DNA of 64,000 bases from an uncultured Aquimarina sp. (GCF_947500065.1 NZ_CANMQT010000004.1:496001-560000); one strand, 5' to 3'. Shown: positions 9,128 through 17,449, numbered from the stretch's first letter. A program made the numbers and translations. Notes: a model not told the origin generated them from the sequence alone.

Positions 9128-9475
9128 ATGATTAAAAATGTAAAACATATAATTGGTATTACGTATTTGTTATTGCAACTAGGTCTAATAATATCTGCCC
9201 GTTTTAATTCCAACAGATACTTTGTTTGGGCTCCTCATGATATCCAAACCGAGTACTTTTTAGAAGTCTATTCTTTTCAAAAGAAGCTGAATGATCTGAA
9301 AATAAAAGAAAGATATGGATTAAGCTCACACGGATGGATTGATCTGCCAGCAAATCACTTGATTAAATTCATTACAGAATACGAAAGAATACATCCAGAT
9401 TCGGGCACTGATTCTATACTATTAAAATATAATGTTAATGGTAAAAACTGGAGTACCTGGAGCTATGAAGAATAA
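9128..9475 (+). CDS. Small membrane-anchored protein of unknown function
   Basis: 115 residues with one N-terminal hydrophobic helix (IIGITYLLLQLGLIISA) and a soluble, Trp/Tyr-rich tail (YFVWAPHDIQ, SSHGWIDLPANHLI, GKNWSTWSYEE). I do not recognise a family. It is 17 bp upstream of an HTTM-type membrane protein on the same strand and likely forms an operon with it. This resembles gene pairs in which a short protein replaces the soluble C-terminal domain of vitamin K gamma-carboxylase-like proteins; that reading is inference. Confidence 0.6.
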   Translation: MIKNVKHIIGITYLLLQLGLIISARFNSNRYFVWAPHDIQTEYFLEVYSFQKKLNDLKIKERYGLSSHGWIDLPANHLIKFITEYERIHPDSGTDSILLKYNVNGKNWSTWSYEE

Positions 9476-9492
9476 AGAAAAATGACTCAATT

Positions 9493-10566
9493 ATGATCAA
9501 ACATTTTTTTGATTTAAGTAAAACAAAATTCCCTACTAACATTGATTTGATGTATAAATTGATCGTTATTCTACCTATATTTCATCACTATTTGTTCAAA
9601 AACTATCTTAAATTACCTTTTCTAGATTTCATAAATGAAATAGGAAATTTTCATTTAATTTATTGGATTGTTATCCTCTTTACTATAATAGGAATTACAA
9701 TTACCTTATTTAATATTGCTCCTAAAATAGGCAGTGCTATGATTGCTTTCTGTTTACTGACAATAACAATTGGATGTAGATCTTGTTATTCAGATAGTAG
9801 ATTATACATCGTAAGTCTGTTAATCTTATTAGCTATTTATCAAAAAGATTTTGGTGTTAAATTATTACGTTGGCAAGTTATCATTCTCTACTTTGGTTCT
9901 GGAATAAATAAATTACTCGACCCTGATTGGCAGGTAGGAATATACATGGATAATTGGTTAGATTACAAAATGAATTTCTCTTTATATAAAGAATTTGCGA
10001 CAATCTTGCCTGATTTATTGCTTGCCCAAATTATTTCCTGGTCTGTAATTGTAATAGAACTATTAATATGTTTTTGTTTTACTAAAAAAACTTATTTTAA
10101 AATAGCCATATGGTTAGGAATAGTTATGCATAGTTCTTCTATAGTAATTACTAATCATACTTTTGGTTCATTTGTAGCTACTGTAATAATTTCTTATTTA
10201 GCATTTCTAGAGTGGCCAAAAAAAATTATCATTTCTCTACCAAAAACTAAGGTTTCTAGTTTTGTCAAAAAATATAATCACATTATAGATCCGTATCATA
10301 CTATTCAAATACTGATAAATTCTTCTTCTCAAAAAATTGAATTACAACTTAAAAATCGATGGTATTTAAATTTTATAGCATTACAACAAATAATTATATA
10401 TACTCCTATCTTTTACTTTTTGGTGGTTTTACTATTAGTATTGCCTAGATATGGTTCAATCAAAGGAATAATTCTATTGGTCATTTCCGTTTTACTATTA
10501 CCAATAGTTGGTAAATTATTAAACTATCTATTTACAAAGAGCATTAAACATTCTGGAAGTAACTAA
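9493..10566 (+). CDS. HTTM-domain (vitamin K-dependent gamma-carboxylase-like) polytopic membrane protein
   Basis: 357 residues with about eight hydrophobic segments. The signature is in the middle: SCYSDSRLYIVSLLILLAIYQKDFG followed by LRWQVIILYFGSGINKLLDPDWQVG, which is the conserved helix pair of the HTTM domain (Q-x-I-x-Y-F-x-S-G-x-x-K). Vertebrate and some bacterial relatives carboxylate glutamate using reduced quinone, but most bacterial HTTM proteins have no proven function. Only the membrane domain is present; there is no C-terminal carboxylase beta-sandwich. It follows a small membrane-anchored protein and converges with the glycosylase-like gene, with 3 bp between stops. Confidence 0.65.
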   Translation: MIKHFFDLSKTKFPTNIDLMYKLIVILPIFHHYLFKNYLKLPFLDFINEIGNFHLIYWIVILFTIIGITITLFNIAPKIGSAMIAFCLLTITIGCRSCYSDSRLYIVSLLILLAIYQKDFGVKLLRWQVIILYFGSGINKLLDPDWQVGIYMDNWLDYKMNFSLYKEFATILPDLLLAQIISWSVIVIELLICFCFTKKTYFKIAIWLGIVMHSSSIVITNHTFGSFVATVIISYLAFLEWPKKIIISLPKTKVSSFVKKYNHIIDPYHTIQILINSSSQKIELQLKNRWYLNFIALQQIIIYTPIFYFLVVLLLVLPRYGSIKGIILLVISVLLLPIVGKLLNYLFTKSIKHSGSN

Positions 10567-10569
10567 GCT

Positions 10570-11325
10570 TTAAAAAAACTCTCTGTACTGCATCACTCTA
10601 AAATCTATTGTATTGAATTTAGGGTTTTTATTTTTTAAATCTTTATAGGATTGTAAACTTCCTATAGATCTATTAGCTGCTCCCGATGGTGCTGTTAAGG
10701 ACACTGTTTTTATAGTTCTATTTGAATTGTCTCTCGACTCCGCTCGAGATGACAGTTTTGAGGAAAGCTTAAATTGGTGTATTCTAGGAATCTCATTAGA
10801 AACTAATTCTAATTGTAATTGGTATTCTTTAAGATGTTTTCTAAAGAAATATTCTGGTCCATTTTTACTATTACCTCCCGTAAATAAAAGTGTATCAATC
10901 TGAGGATACTGATGTAAATATGACACTACATCTCTTAGCTGTATTTGTTGCATCCCTAGATCTGAAGCATCAATTTTATCTCGCTGACAGCTATGCACAA
11001 TATCACACACTCCTATCCCTCGAGAGATTAAAAAATTCTTTCGCTGATCTATTGCTTCTGACGTGGTTTCAAACTTCAAATTCAGGTCAAAAATACGATC
11101 TAAAACTGGCCATAATAAACCACTGATACTTCCATAACAAAAATCGACATCTCCTTCTTTTAAAACTCCTGATGTAAAACGCGGTGGTGGTAAAGTACCT
11201 ACTATTAATTTAGTTGCTCCTTCTGGAAAAAAAGGTTTGTATGGATGCGTATGATTGAACAAAGTTAATTTAGATTTATGATTTACGAATGTAGAAATAT
11301 TTTGCGTTAAGGATAGAAACGACAT
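10570..11325 (-). CDS. Uracil-DNA glycosylase superfamily protein with in-frame repeat insertion
   Basis: 251 residues. LIVGTLPPPRF is motif 1 of the uracil-DNA glycosylase superfamily. CYGSISGLLWPVLDRIF corresponds to the F/W-P-xL segment of the mismatch-specific and family 6 (hypoxanthine) glycosylases, and VSLTAPSGAANRSIG to the C-terminal DNA-binding loop. It probably removes damaged bases or is a nuclease-dead relative. Between the last two motifs the protein carries LSSKLSSRAESRDNSNRTIK; the SSRAESRD part is encoded by a palindromic repeat (10728-10754). The insertion keeps the frame and lies in what should be a surface loop just before the catalytic loop, so activity may or may not survive. 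It stands alone between convergent and MBOAT genes. Confidence 0.7.
   Translation of the reverse strand: MSFLSLTQNISTFVNHKSKLTLFNHTHPYKPFFPEGATKLIVGTLPPPRFTSGVLKEGDVDFCYGSISGLLWPVLDRIFDLNLKFETTSEAIDQRKNFLISRGIGVCDIVHSCQRDKIDASDLGMQQIQLRDVVSYLHQYPQIDTLLFTGGNSKNGPEYFFRKHLKEYQLQLELVSNEIPRIHQFKLSSKLSSRAESRDNSNRTIKTVSLTAPSGAANRSIGSLQSYKDLKNKNPKFNTIDFRVMQYREFF
10728..10754. repeat. REP-like palindromic element inside a coding sequence
   Basis: TCTCGA (10732-10737), a six-base loop CTCCGC and TCGAGA (10744-10749) form a perfect hairpin, extended by TGTC at 10728 and GACA at 10751 with one bulged base. The same words (TCGACTCCGCTC, TGTC/GACA ends) recur in the inverted repeat at 17381-17449. The element is read as SSRAESRD in the glycosylase-like protein. 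Confidence 0.7.
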
Positions 11326-11326
11326 C

Positions 11327-11355
11327 CTTTTATTTTTTTGTTAAAAAAATAAAAG
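11327..11355. repeat. AT-only perfect inverted repeat at a gene start
   Basis: CTTTTATTTTTTT and its exact complement AAAAAAATAAAAG, separated by GTT, form a 13-bp stem directly in front of the glycosylase-like start codon. On the minus strand it would sit over the ribosome-binding region. It could be a terminator for upstream transcription or a translational brake; being A/T only, it may also be weak. Confidence 0.45.
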
Positions 11356-11367
11356 ATACAGTGGATA

Positions 11368-11395
11368 GCCTGATCTGCCTCAGGCGGAAAACGCC
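11368..11395. repeat. Small G+C-rich double hairpin, REP-like
   Basis: GCCTGA / TCAGGC (11368-11373 and 11380-11385) pair around a six-base loop, and GGCG / CGCC (11383-11386 and 11392-11395) form a second, alternative stem. It stands out from the A+T-rich intergenic sequence between the glycosylase-like and MBOAT genes. Similar short CAGGCGGA-type repeats are common between genes in flavobacteria (recollection, not searched). Confidence 0.45.
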
Positions 11396-11444
11396 CTAAG
11401 TATTATTATAAATATAATCAATACTACAGTTCTGTTTTTTAAAA

Positions 11445-13103
11445 TCAAAACTGAAAATAAATAAATGGTTGAAAATCGGCAGCATAAGTTTGGTAACAGA
11501 TAATAGCCACAATAGTTGCTATTAGACCTTTAATCACAATATTACTTTTAACAAACTGATCTAGCAACCAATTTTTTGTTTTATATGGTAGCCAATGTGT
11601 AATATACCCAATCAGCATTACAATAAACACAACTCTGTATTCCCAAAGCACGATTAATGCATTGGTCCAATCCATATTGGTCATTATTGACTGATAGAAA
11701 CGATCAATATGATCCATACTATTACCTCTAAAATAAATCCTTGTAAAGGTTATGAAAACAAAAGTAAAAGTGATTTTCCATATTGTTGCTAACCACGCAT
11801 TAGAGTTTTCGTAAGGGCTTATTTTTCGCCAATATTTATAGGCAACAACTCCTAAACCATTAAGTCCTCCCCATATTACAAATTTCCAGGACGCACCATG
11901 CCACAAACCTCCGACCAACATCGTGATCATAATATTTACATTCCTATTAAAATGCCAAGCCAGTTTCGCTGAAAATAATGTAACTATGAGTAATACTCCT
12001 ATTCCTGCAGTAGCGATAATAGCAATACCAAAATCTGCATATGCAAATGCTCCTAAAAAGGTAAAAATAATAATGAATACATACGAAAATATACTTCCGT
12101 TACGATTCCCTCCTATTGGGATATATAAATAATCTTTTAACCAACTGGATAATGATATGTGCCAACGTTTCCAGAAGTCTCCACAATGAATTGCTTTATA
12201 GGGTGAATTAAAGTTAACAGGTAATTTATATCCCATTAGTAATGCAAGGCCAATTGCAATATCAGTGTATCCAGAAAAATCTCCATAAATCTGTAATGAA
12301 TATCCAAACATCGCCATAATATTTGTAAATCCAGAAAACATCTCTGGAACATCAAATACACGATCCATAAAATTCATTGCAATAAAATCTGCAAAAAGCA
12401 TCTTCTTAATAAGTCCTTTGAGAATCATAAAAGTTGCATTACCAAAATCTTCTTTGGTAATATTAATTTCTTTTCTGATCTGTGGTACGAAATCGGCTGC
12501 ACGAACAATAGGACCGGCAACCAATTGAGGAAAGAAACTTACAAAAAAACCAAAATCAATAATTGAATTCAATGGTTTGATCTGTTTTCTATAGATATCT
12601 ACACTATAACTTATAGTTTGGAAGGTATAAAAAGAAATTCCTACAGGTAATATAATCGTATCTACTGTAAAATAATCCGCATTTGCCCAGGTATTAGCAA
12701 ACTGCGCCAGGTAATTAATTACCTGATAATCTGTATTAAAAAGGTTGTTATATGATTCTGTAAAAAAGTATGCATACTTGAAATAACAAAGTGTACCTAA
12801 ATTAATAATCACACTAATTGCTACTAATACTTTCTTTACTACAATCGAAGTACTATTATAAATTGCTTTGCCTAAAAAGAAGTCATTTACAGTACTAAAT
12901 AATAGAATTCCTATAAACAAGCCACTAGTTTTATAATAGAACAATAAGCTAATAGCAAAAAGATACGCACTACGGAGGCTCTTTTTACTATATACAATTG
13001 CATACAAAAAGTAGATCGCTGCAAAGAATATCCAGAAATCTGCTTGTGTAAATATCAAAGGAAAATCCTCTGAAAAAGAAAAAATATCTTTTAATCTATT
13101 CAT
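11445..13103 (-). CDS. MBOAT family O-acyltransferase (AlgI/DltB-like)
   Basis: 552 residues with about a dozen membrane helices. FWKRWHISLSSWLKDYLYIPIGGNR and GGLWHGASWKFVIWGGLNG carry the two conserved histidine regions of MBOAT enzymes. These channel acyl groups, usually acetate, from a cytoplasmic donor to an acceptor outside the membrane. AlgI (alginate) and DltB (teichoic acid) are the known models. The gene overlaps the upstream SGNH gene by 8 bp, and that gene overlaps another SGNH gene by 14 bp, so the three form a classical AlgI plus AlgJ/X-type O-acetylation unit. The acceptor is not identifiable; an exopolysaccharide or lipopolysaccharide is likely. Confidence 0.88.
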   Translation of the reverse strand: MNRLKDIFSFSEDFPLIFTQADFWIFFAAIYFLYAIVYSKKSLRSAYLFAISLLFYYKTSGLFIGILLFSTVNDFFLGKAIYNSTSIVVKKVLVAISVIINLGTLCYFKYAYFFTESYNNLFNTDYQVINYLAQFANTWANADYFTVDTIILPVGISFYTFQTISYSVDIYRKQIKPLNSIIDFGFFVSFFPQLVAGPIVRAADFVPQIRKEINITKEDFGNATFMILKGLIKKMLFADFIAMNFMDRVFDVPEMFSGFTNIMAMFGYSLQIYGDFSGYTDIAIGLALLMGYKLPVNFNSPYKAIHCGDFWKRWHISLSSWLKDYLYIPIGGNRNGSIFSYVFIIIFTFLGAFAYADFGIAIIATAGIGVLLIVTLFSAKLAWHFNRNVNIMITMLVGGLWHGASWKFVIWGGLNGLGVVAYKYWRKISPYENSNAWLATIWKITFTFVFITFTRIYFRGNSMDHIDRFYQSIMTNMDWTNALIVLWEYRVVFIVMLIGYITHWLPYKTKNWLLDQFVKSNIVIKGLIATIVAIICYQTYAADFQPFIYFQF

Positions 13104-14376
13104 TAATAATTTGATTCAAAACAGAGTTAGGCATCAAGTTTAATTCTTTTTCCCATGAATTAGTCAATGCCTGTAATAATAAATCTGCTTTAATTCTATA
13201 TCCCAATTGTGTAAAATGTATTCTATCTCTAGGCATCAATTTATTCTGATACCAGTCTTTAGAGGAATTAAAACCTCCCATTATTTCATAAAAATCCCAA
13301 ACAGCCATTTTATGTTTTTTAGCCAATTCATAGATAATCTTCTGCATGATTCTTGTTCTAGGGTTTGGGTATTTCCTTTTATAATAAGAATCATTAGGTA
13401 CTGTAAGTAATACTGCACAATCAGGATTAGCTTTTTGAGCAGTTATAATAAGGTTTTCATAATACTTCCTATATTCTTCTGGCTTAAAATCAGGATGATA
13501 TCCATCATTGGTTCCTACTGAGACAATAAACAGATCTGGTTTATACAACATCAGTTGATTGTCAAAATATTTACATCTACTGTAATAATTAAAACTTGCT
13601 CCGTTTACACCAATTGTAGTATACTCAACACCGCTATTATCATTCATTAATTCCATACCCATCATTAGAAATTCCGGATTCTCAGGATCTCCAATTCTTT
13701 GTACACAAAATTCTAATTCCTCTACTATTTGCGTAAGTGTAAACTCTATAAAATGTGCTTCTTTATTTACTTTGGTATCTGCTATCAGCTCAGATTCTTT
13801 AAAGTAAATTTCGTAATCTTCACTCCAATTATCATAAAAAATTCTGATCTTATTAAAATCATAGTGTTGGGCATCATAACCTCTATGATTTGCTTTAATC
13901 TTAATATTTGCCAGAGAATCTTTAAAAACGGCGCTAACTCCAGCCATTCCCCAAGCAACACTATCTTTTTTTATCGAACAACGATATCCGGTCCAATCGC
14001 CATCAAATTCTACATTATAATTACTGGGGTTATTAGTACCTGCAACTTTATACGGATAAATAAACCCACGCTGACCTTTTGCCGTTGGACTCATATGCTG
14101 CAGATACGTTCTCAATCTATTTGAATAAATATCAGCCTGAATATGCGATCCACCAATATGAAAAATATGAACATCTTCCTTGCTTCCTTTGGCAATTGTA
14201 TCCAATTTATGAAATAGTTTGGCAAAAGAAGGAGCATCTTCTGCAAACTTGATTTGATTGGCTTTCCAGTTTACAAAAGGATATTTGTTCTGAATTGTAT
14301 CCAACACATAATCCTGAGCCATTATGGAAGAACTCATTAAGAATACGCAAAAAAATAATATGCTATGTCTCATCAT
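13096..14376 (-). CDS. SGNH/GDSL hydrolase-fold protein, partner of the MBOAT acyltransferase
   Basis: 426 residues with an N-terminal signal peptide (HSILFFCVFLMSSSIMAQ). Block I reads FHIGGSHIQAD, so the usual Gly-Asp-Ser is Gly-Gly-Ser with the nucleophile Ser kept; block III is VSVGTND and the catalytic Asp/His block is DRIHFTQLGY. In AlgJ/AlgX and related systems, such periplasmic proteins receive the acetyl group from the MBOAT channel and transfer it to the polymer. It overlaps both neighbours, implying tight stoichiometry. Whether it is the terminal transferase or an accessory protein is not shown by sequence. Confidence 0.78.
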   Translation of the reverse strand: MMRHSILFFCVFLMSSSIMAQDYVLDTIQNKYPFVNWKANQIKFAEDAPSFAKLFHKLDTIAKGSKEDVHIFHIGGSHIQADIYSNRLRTYLQHMSPTAKGQRGFIYPYKVAGTNNPSNYNVEFDGDWTGYRCSIKKDSVAWGMAGVSAVFKDSLANIKIKANHRGYDAQHYDFNKIRIFYDNWSEDYEIYFKESELIADTKVNKEAHFIEFTLTQIVEELEFCVQRIGDPENPEFLMMGMELMNDNSGVEYTTIGVNGASFNYYSRCKYFDNQLMLYKPDLFIVSVGTNDGYHPDFKPEEYRKYYENLIITAQKANPDCAVLLTVPNDSYYKRKYPNPRTRIMQKIIYELAKKHKMAVWDFYEIMGGFNSSKDWYQNKLMPRDRIHFTQLGYRIKADLLLQALTNSWEKELNLMPNSVLNQIINE

Positions 14377-15877
14377 TTGGTTCTTCTTTTAGGTCAAGAT
14401 ATAGCGCTGTGAAAAATAATTCCGAAATAATTTTAGTTCCTTTCCAGGTAAAATGCATATAATCATTGGCGGTTAATTTTTCGTCCACCCAAAATGGCAT
14501 AGACCCTTTACCACCCATGGCATCATACATACTCCAATAAGCTACATTATTCTCGGAGCAAGTTTCTATTAATTTAGCATTAAGGTAAGGTAATAAAGGA
14601 TATGTTTCCATCTTACCATTTACAGGAAGACACATATCCGTAGGACCAATAAATATAAAACTCACATTTTTAGTTCTACGTCTTAACCAATTTATCTGAT
14701 TCACTATAGATTTAGCATAATTATCAACCTTGGTAGAATCCTTAAGATATGGCATCGTATTACCTCCATATTGCATAATGATAATCTTAGGTTTTAAATT
14801 CCTTGTCATCTGGCCGTATATAGAAGCATTAGTACTAGAAAAAATTGTACCTGAAGAACCGCGCATAGCCACATTATCCATCTGAACTCTTGATCCACCA
14901 TCTAATGTCAACCCATAAAAATCAGGGCTTACTTTACCTTCTACCTCAATTTTTAAATTACTAGGAGTTGTATTCGTTTTTATCTTGTATTTATGATACT
15001 TACCATCTGGAATCAGACTGTCTTGTTTAATTATTTTTCCATCATTGTATACAGAAATCTTTACTGGAAAATTACAATTACCATAATGCAAACCTATATT
15101 AGTAAATCTTCTGAACTTAGCATATGCTTTTTTAGACTTACCAATAGTCACTGATGCTTTTACTATTGGAAGGGAATCCAACGTAACACTATCTGGTTGA
15201 ATCTTTTTATGCTCTGTAAATCTAGAAACTGACATATACGCACCATACTTTCTGTGCTTAAATTTCTCCTGTGTAGGATCAAATCTGGCATATCTGAACC
15301 AGTTTTCACTAGGTTTTACGATTGCTGCAATTTGATTGTATACTGGTTTTACTGGAATAAATCCAGGGCCACTACCTCCATACATTCCTTGTAACCTGTT
15401 ACGTATATATCCAGTAATTCTATCGCCTTCGATCTGAGAATCTCCATAATGTATAATCCTACACGACCTAGAAGACAGTTTGGCTTGTAACTCTTTAGCA
15501 AAATCAGGATTATCAGCTGGATACCTTATCCTCTCCAATTTCGTTGTATCTATTTTAGAGAAATCTGGTCTTTGTAAACTATCTTTTTTAGCTACTGCAT
15601 CAGAAGACGTATCCGGTTCTAATTCGGATTCATCGGCTACAGGAACGATGGTTTCTGTAACTTTAAGTATATCTTGCCTGGTAAGCGATGAGTCTTTTTC
15701 TAAAGCTAGAAAGGTTTTATAAGTAGGATACTTAAGAGAAATTCCTTCGTAAGAAAACCCGTCTTCTTGTATTTGTTCTTTTTGGATTCCTCCTTTTTGA
15801 CTTAAAAACATTAGCCCAAACAACCCACCCAATACGAGTATAAGAAATAGGGATATTTGAATAGGTTTGATTTTCAA
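14363..15877 (-). CDS. SGNH/GDSL hydrolase-fold membrane-anchored protein
   Basis: About 504 residues. A single hydrophobic helix near the N-terminus (ISLFLILVLGGLFGLMFL) anchors a periplasmic SGNH domain: RIIHYGDSQIEGDR (block I with intact GDS), IIIMQYGGNT and NDYMHFTWKG (catalytic Asp and His). Between blocks I and III lies a beta-rich insert (about residues 230-330), perhaps a carbohydrate-binding module as in AlgX. I chose the TTG at 15877, just before the anchor. The frame stays open to 16048 but that part contains the terminator of the upstream peptide gene. First gene of the MBOAT unit. Confidence 0.75.
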   Translation of the reverse strand: MKIKPIQISLFLILVLGGLFGLMFLSQKGGIQKEQIQEDGFSYEGISLKYPTYKTFLALEKDSSLTRQDILKVTETIVPVADESELEPDTSSDAVAKKDSLQRPDFSKIDTTKLERIRYPADNPDFAKELQAKLSSRSCRIIHYGDSQIEGDRITGYIRNRLQGMYGGSGPGFIPVKPVYNQIAAIVKPSENWFRYARFDPTQEKFKHRKYGAYMSVSRFTEHKKIQPDSVTLDSLPIVKASVTIGKSKKAYAKFRRFTNIGLHYGNCNFPVKISVYNDGKIIKQDSLIPDGKYHKYKIKTNTTPSNLKIEVEGKVSPDFYGLTLDGGSRVQMDNVAMRGSSGTIFSSTNASIYGQMTRNLKPKIIIMQYGGNTMPYLKDSTKVDNYAKSIVNQINWLRRRTKNVSFIFIGPTDMCLPVNGKMETYPLLPYLNAKLIETCSENNVAYWSMYDAMGGKGSMPFWVDEKLTANDYMHFTWKGTKIISELFFTALYLDLKEEPNDET

Positions 15878-15989
15878 GGCTATCGGGGGACTTTTCGTTT
15901 TTGTAAAAATAGAAAGTTTTTGCGAAATGCAAAGGAAGAGAGACTCTTTTGAAACATTTTTTGACAAAAAAGTAGTCTTTAATAACAAT

Positions 15990-16015
15990 AAAGCCACAAT
16001 ATCAATTGTGGCTTT
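15990..16015 (-). terminator. Rho-independent-like terminator after the GG-leader peptide gene
   Basis: An 11-bp perfect stem (AAAGCCACAAT / ATTGTGGCTTT) with a four-base loop, followed on the minus strand by a T-rich run. It lies about 85 bp after the stop of the small peptide gene and upstream of the SGNH gene, separating the two. Confidence 0.7.
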
Positions 16016-16099
16016 GTTAAATATTATAATATCACAGTGTATAAACATCCTAAATATGCCAAGAAAAAAACTTAGACATTAAGAATGTTCTAACCTTAT

Positions 16100-16360
16100 C
16101 TATGCCCAATCACCAGGTCCACCCGATCCACCACATTGAACAGCGTCATTGATAAAGTAAGGGTAATTCAATGTGCAATATTGACTTGCTCCACTAGGTT
16201 GGGATGCTCTACGCGTATTACAATTACAATTGAAGCGACAAGATCCCAAATGAAAAAATGGATAACAACTACCACGTGACAATCCGCCACCACTAATTGT
16301 TTGTTGTTCTTTTTTGGTAATTGCTTGAGCCCCTTTTAGGTTTAAGAGATTTTTAAACAT
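16100..16360 (-). CDS. Cysteine-rich double-glycine leader peptide (bacteriocin/RiPP-like precursor)
   Basis: 86 residues. The first 25, MFKNLLNLKGAQAITKKEQQ then TISGG, form a typical Bacteroidota GG leader (L-x-x-L-x-G-x-x-x-T-K-x-E-Q-x-x-I-x-G-G), which C39-peptidase ABC transporters cleave after GG during export. The remaining core has six cysteines (residues 32, 41, 45, 47, 62, 76) and ends in a Gly-rich GGSGGPGDWA. Six Cys would allow three disulphides or thioether links. No transporter, modification enzyme or immunity gene is adjacent; the neighbours are an acylation operon and a TPR protein. The gene has its own terminator and appears monocistronic. Function as a bacteriocin or signalling peptide is inference. 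Confidence 0.7.
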   Translation of the reverse strand: MFKNLLNLKGAQAITKKEQQTISGGGLSRGSCYPFFHLGSCRFNCNCNTRRASQPSGASQYCTLNYPYFINDAVQCGGSGGPGDWA

Positions 16361-16604
16361 AATAAAAATGAGTTAATATTAGTATTCCTTGAACCATTAT
16401 AAAGGCAATCAAGGTTTTGCCTATCTAAGGAAGAATTTAAAAGAATAATCGAAAGATTATTTAAAAAGAAATCCCTCTTCTAAAGATAGTATAATTTAGG
16501 GGAAATATCAACACTCTTCATGAAGCATTGCATTTTATTAATTTATAAAAACAAAAACCTAGCTTACTCTTTATAAGTGTTTTAAAGAAGTACTGGAGCT
16601 GTAT

Positions 16605-17327
16605 TTATAACGAAGACATTAACTTCTCTACGTCACTAACTACTGCTCTATATTTGTTTCGATTAGGTTTGGACATATTTTGTGATTCTAAAACAATCTC
16701 TTCTAAAATCTCCTTTGCTTCTGTTCTTTTTCCTTTTTCCACAAGAAACTGGGCTAAAGTATAGCGTTCTTCATAATTAGAATATCGCTGATCGATTGGT
16801 TTTAAGTTTGCTTCTGCTTCTTCAGACCTACCTTGATTCTCCAATGCTAAACCATAAAGAAACTGACTTCTAGAACCTCTAAAATCTGATCTTGAGTTTA
16901 TTTGCTCTGCACAAAAAATCACTTTATCGAATTGACTTATTTGAGAATATCCTTCGAGTATTTTTTTAACAACTCCTGCATCTTGATTATAGTTGCCTTT
17001 CAAGGCTATTTCATATTCGCCGATACCTGTTTTATAATCACCCATTTCATACAAAGCGTCCCCAAGATGTGTTCGGTTTTGAAATGTATCTGCAAATTCT
17101 ACTTGTTTTCTAAGATCATTAACTTTCTTAGTAGGATTAACAACATTAACAATTTCTTTTTGAACAACATCAAGATCTTTTTTATTAAATACCTGTGTTA
17201 CTAAATAGATAATACTACCAATAACAGGCAAGAATAAAATTACAAAATACCAGTAGTATTCATTTCTATTCTTAATAGCATGATAAATACAAAATCCTTG
17301 TAGGGCAATAATTAAAAAGTAATACAT
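16605..17327 (-). CDS. Membrane-anchored tetratricopeptide repeat protein
   Basis: About 240 residues starting at the ATG at 17327 (a TTG at 17345 is less likely). Two N-terminal hydrophobic helices with a Tyr/Trp-rich turn (YYFLIIALQGFCIYHAIKN, EYYWYFVILFLPVIGSIIYL) resemble the PLDc_N membrane module. From about residue 90 follow TPR-like units (HLGDALYEMGDYKTGIGEYEIAL, FLYGLALENQGRSEEAEANL, YTLAQFLVEKGKRTEAKEIL). TPR proteins scaffold protein complexes; no partner is evident. It is downstream of pyruvate carboxylase but separated by a large inverted repeat. Confidence 0.7.
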   Translation of the reverse strand: MYYFLIIALQGFCIYHAIKNRNEYYWYFVILFLPVIGSIIYLVTQVFNKKDLDVVQKEIVNVVNPTKKVNDLRKQVEFADTFQNRTHLGDALYEMGDYKTGIGEYEIALKGNYNQDAGVVKKILEGYSQISQFDKVIFCAEQINSRSDFRGSRSQFLYGLALENQGRSEEAEANLKPIDQRYSNYEERYTLAQFLVEKGKRTEAKEILEEIVLESQNMSKPNRNKYRAVVSDVEKLMSSL

Positions 17328-17380
17328 GCGGGTAAAAGTAGGCAATTATATAATGATATTGAGAATCAAAACACCTATTC

Positions 17381-17449
17381 TGTCGGATGGAGCGGAGTCG
17401 AGAGATAAAAGAACTTATTTAAAGCATTTCGACTCCGCTCCATGTGACA
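17381..17449. repeat. Large REP-like inverted repeat between genes
   Basis: ATGGAGCGGAGTCGA (17387-17401) and its exact complement TCGACTCCGCTCCAT (17429-17443) enclose a 27-base A+T-rich loop, with outer TGTC (17381) and GACA (17446). It shares the GGAGCGGAGTCGA word with the element at 10728-10754. It lies just after the pyruvate carboxylase stop and may end transcription or stabilise the mRNA 3' end. Confidence 0.8.

Noticed and set aside
15878..16048. N-terminal extension of the SGNH protein upstream of the membrane anchor
   Set aside because: It contains the hairpin terminator of the peptide gene (15990-16015) and has no family resemblance; a start at 15877 fits better.
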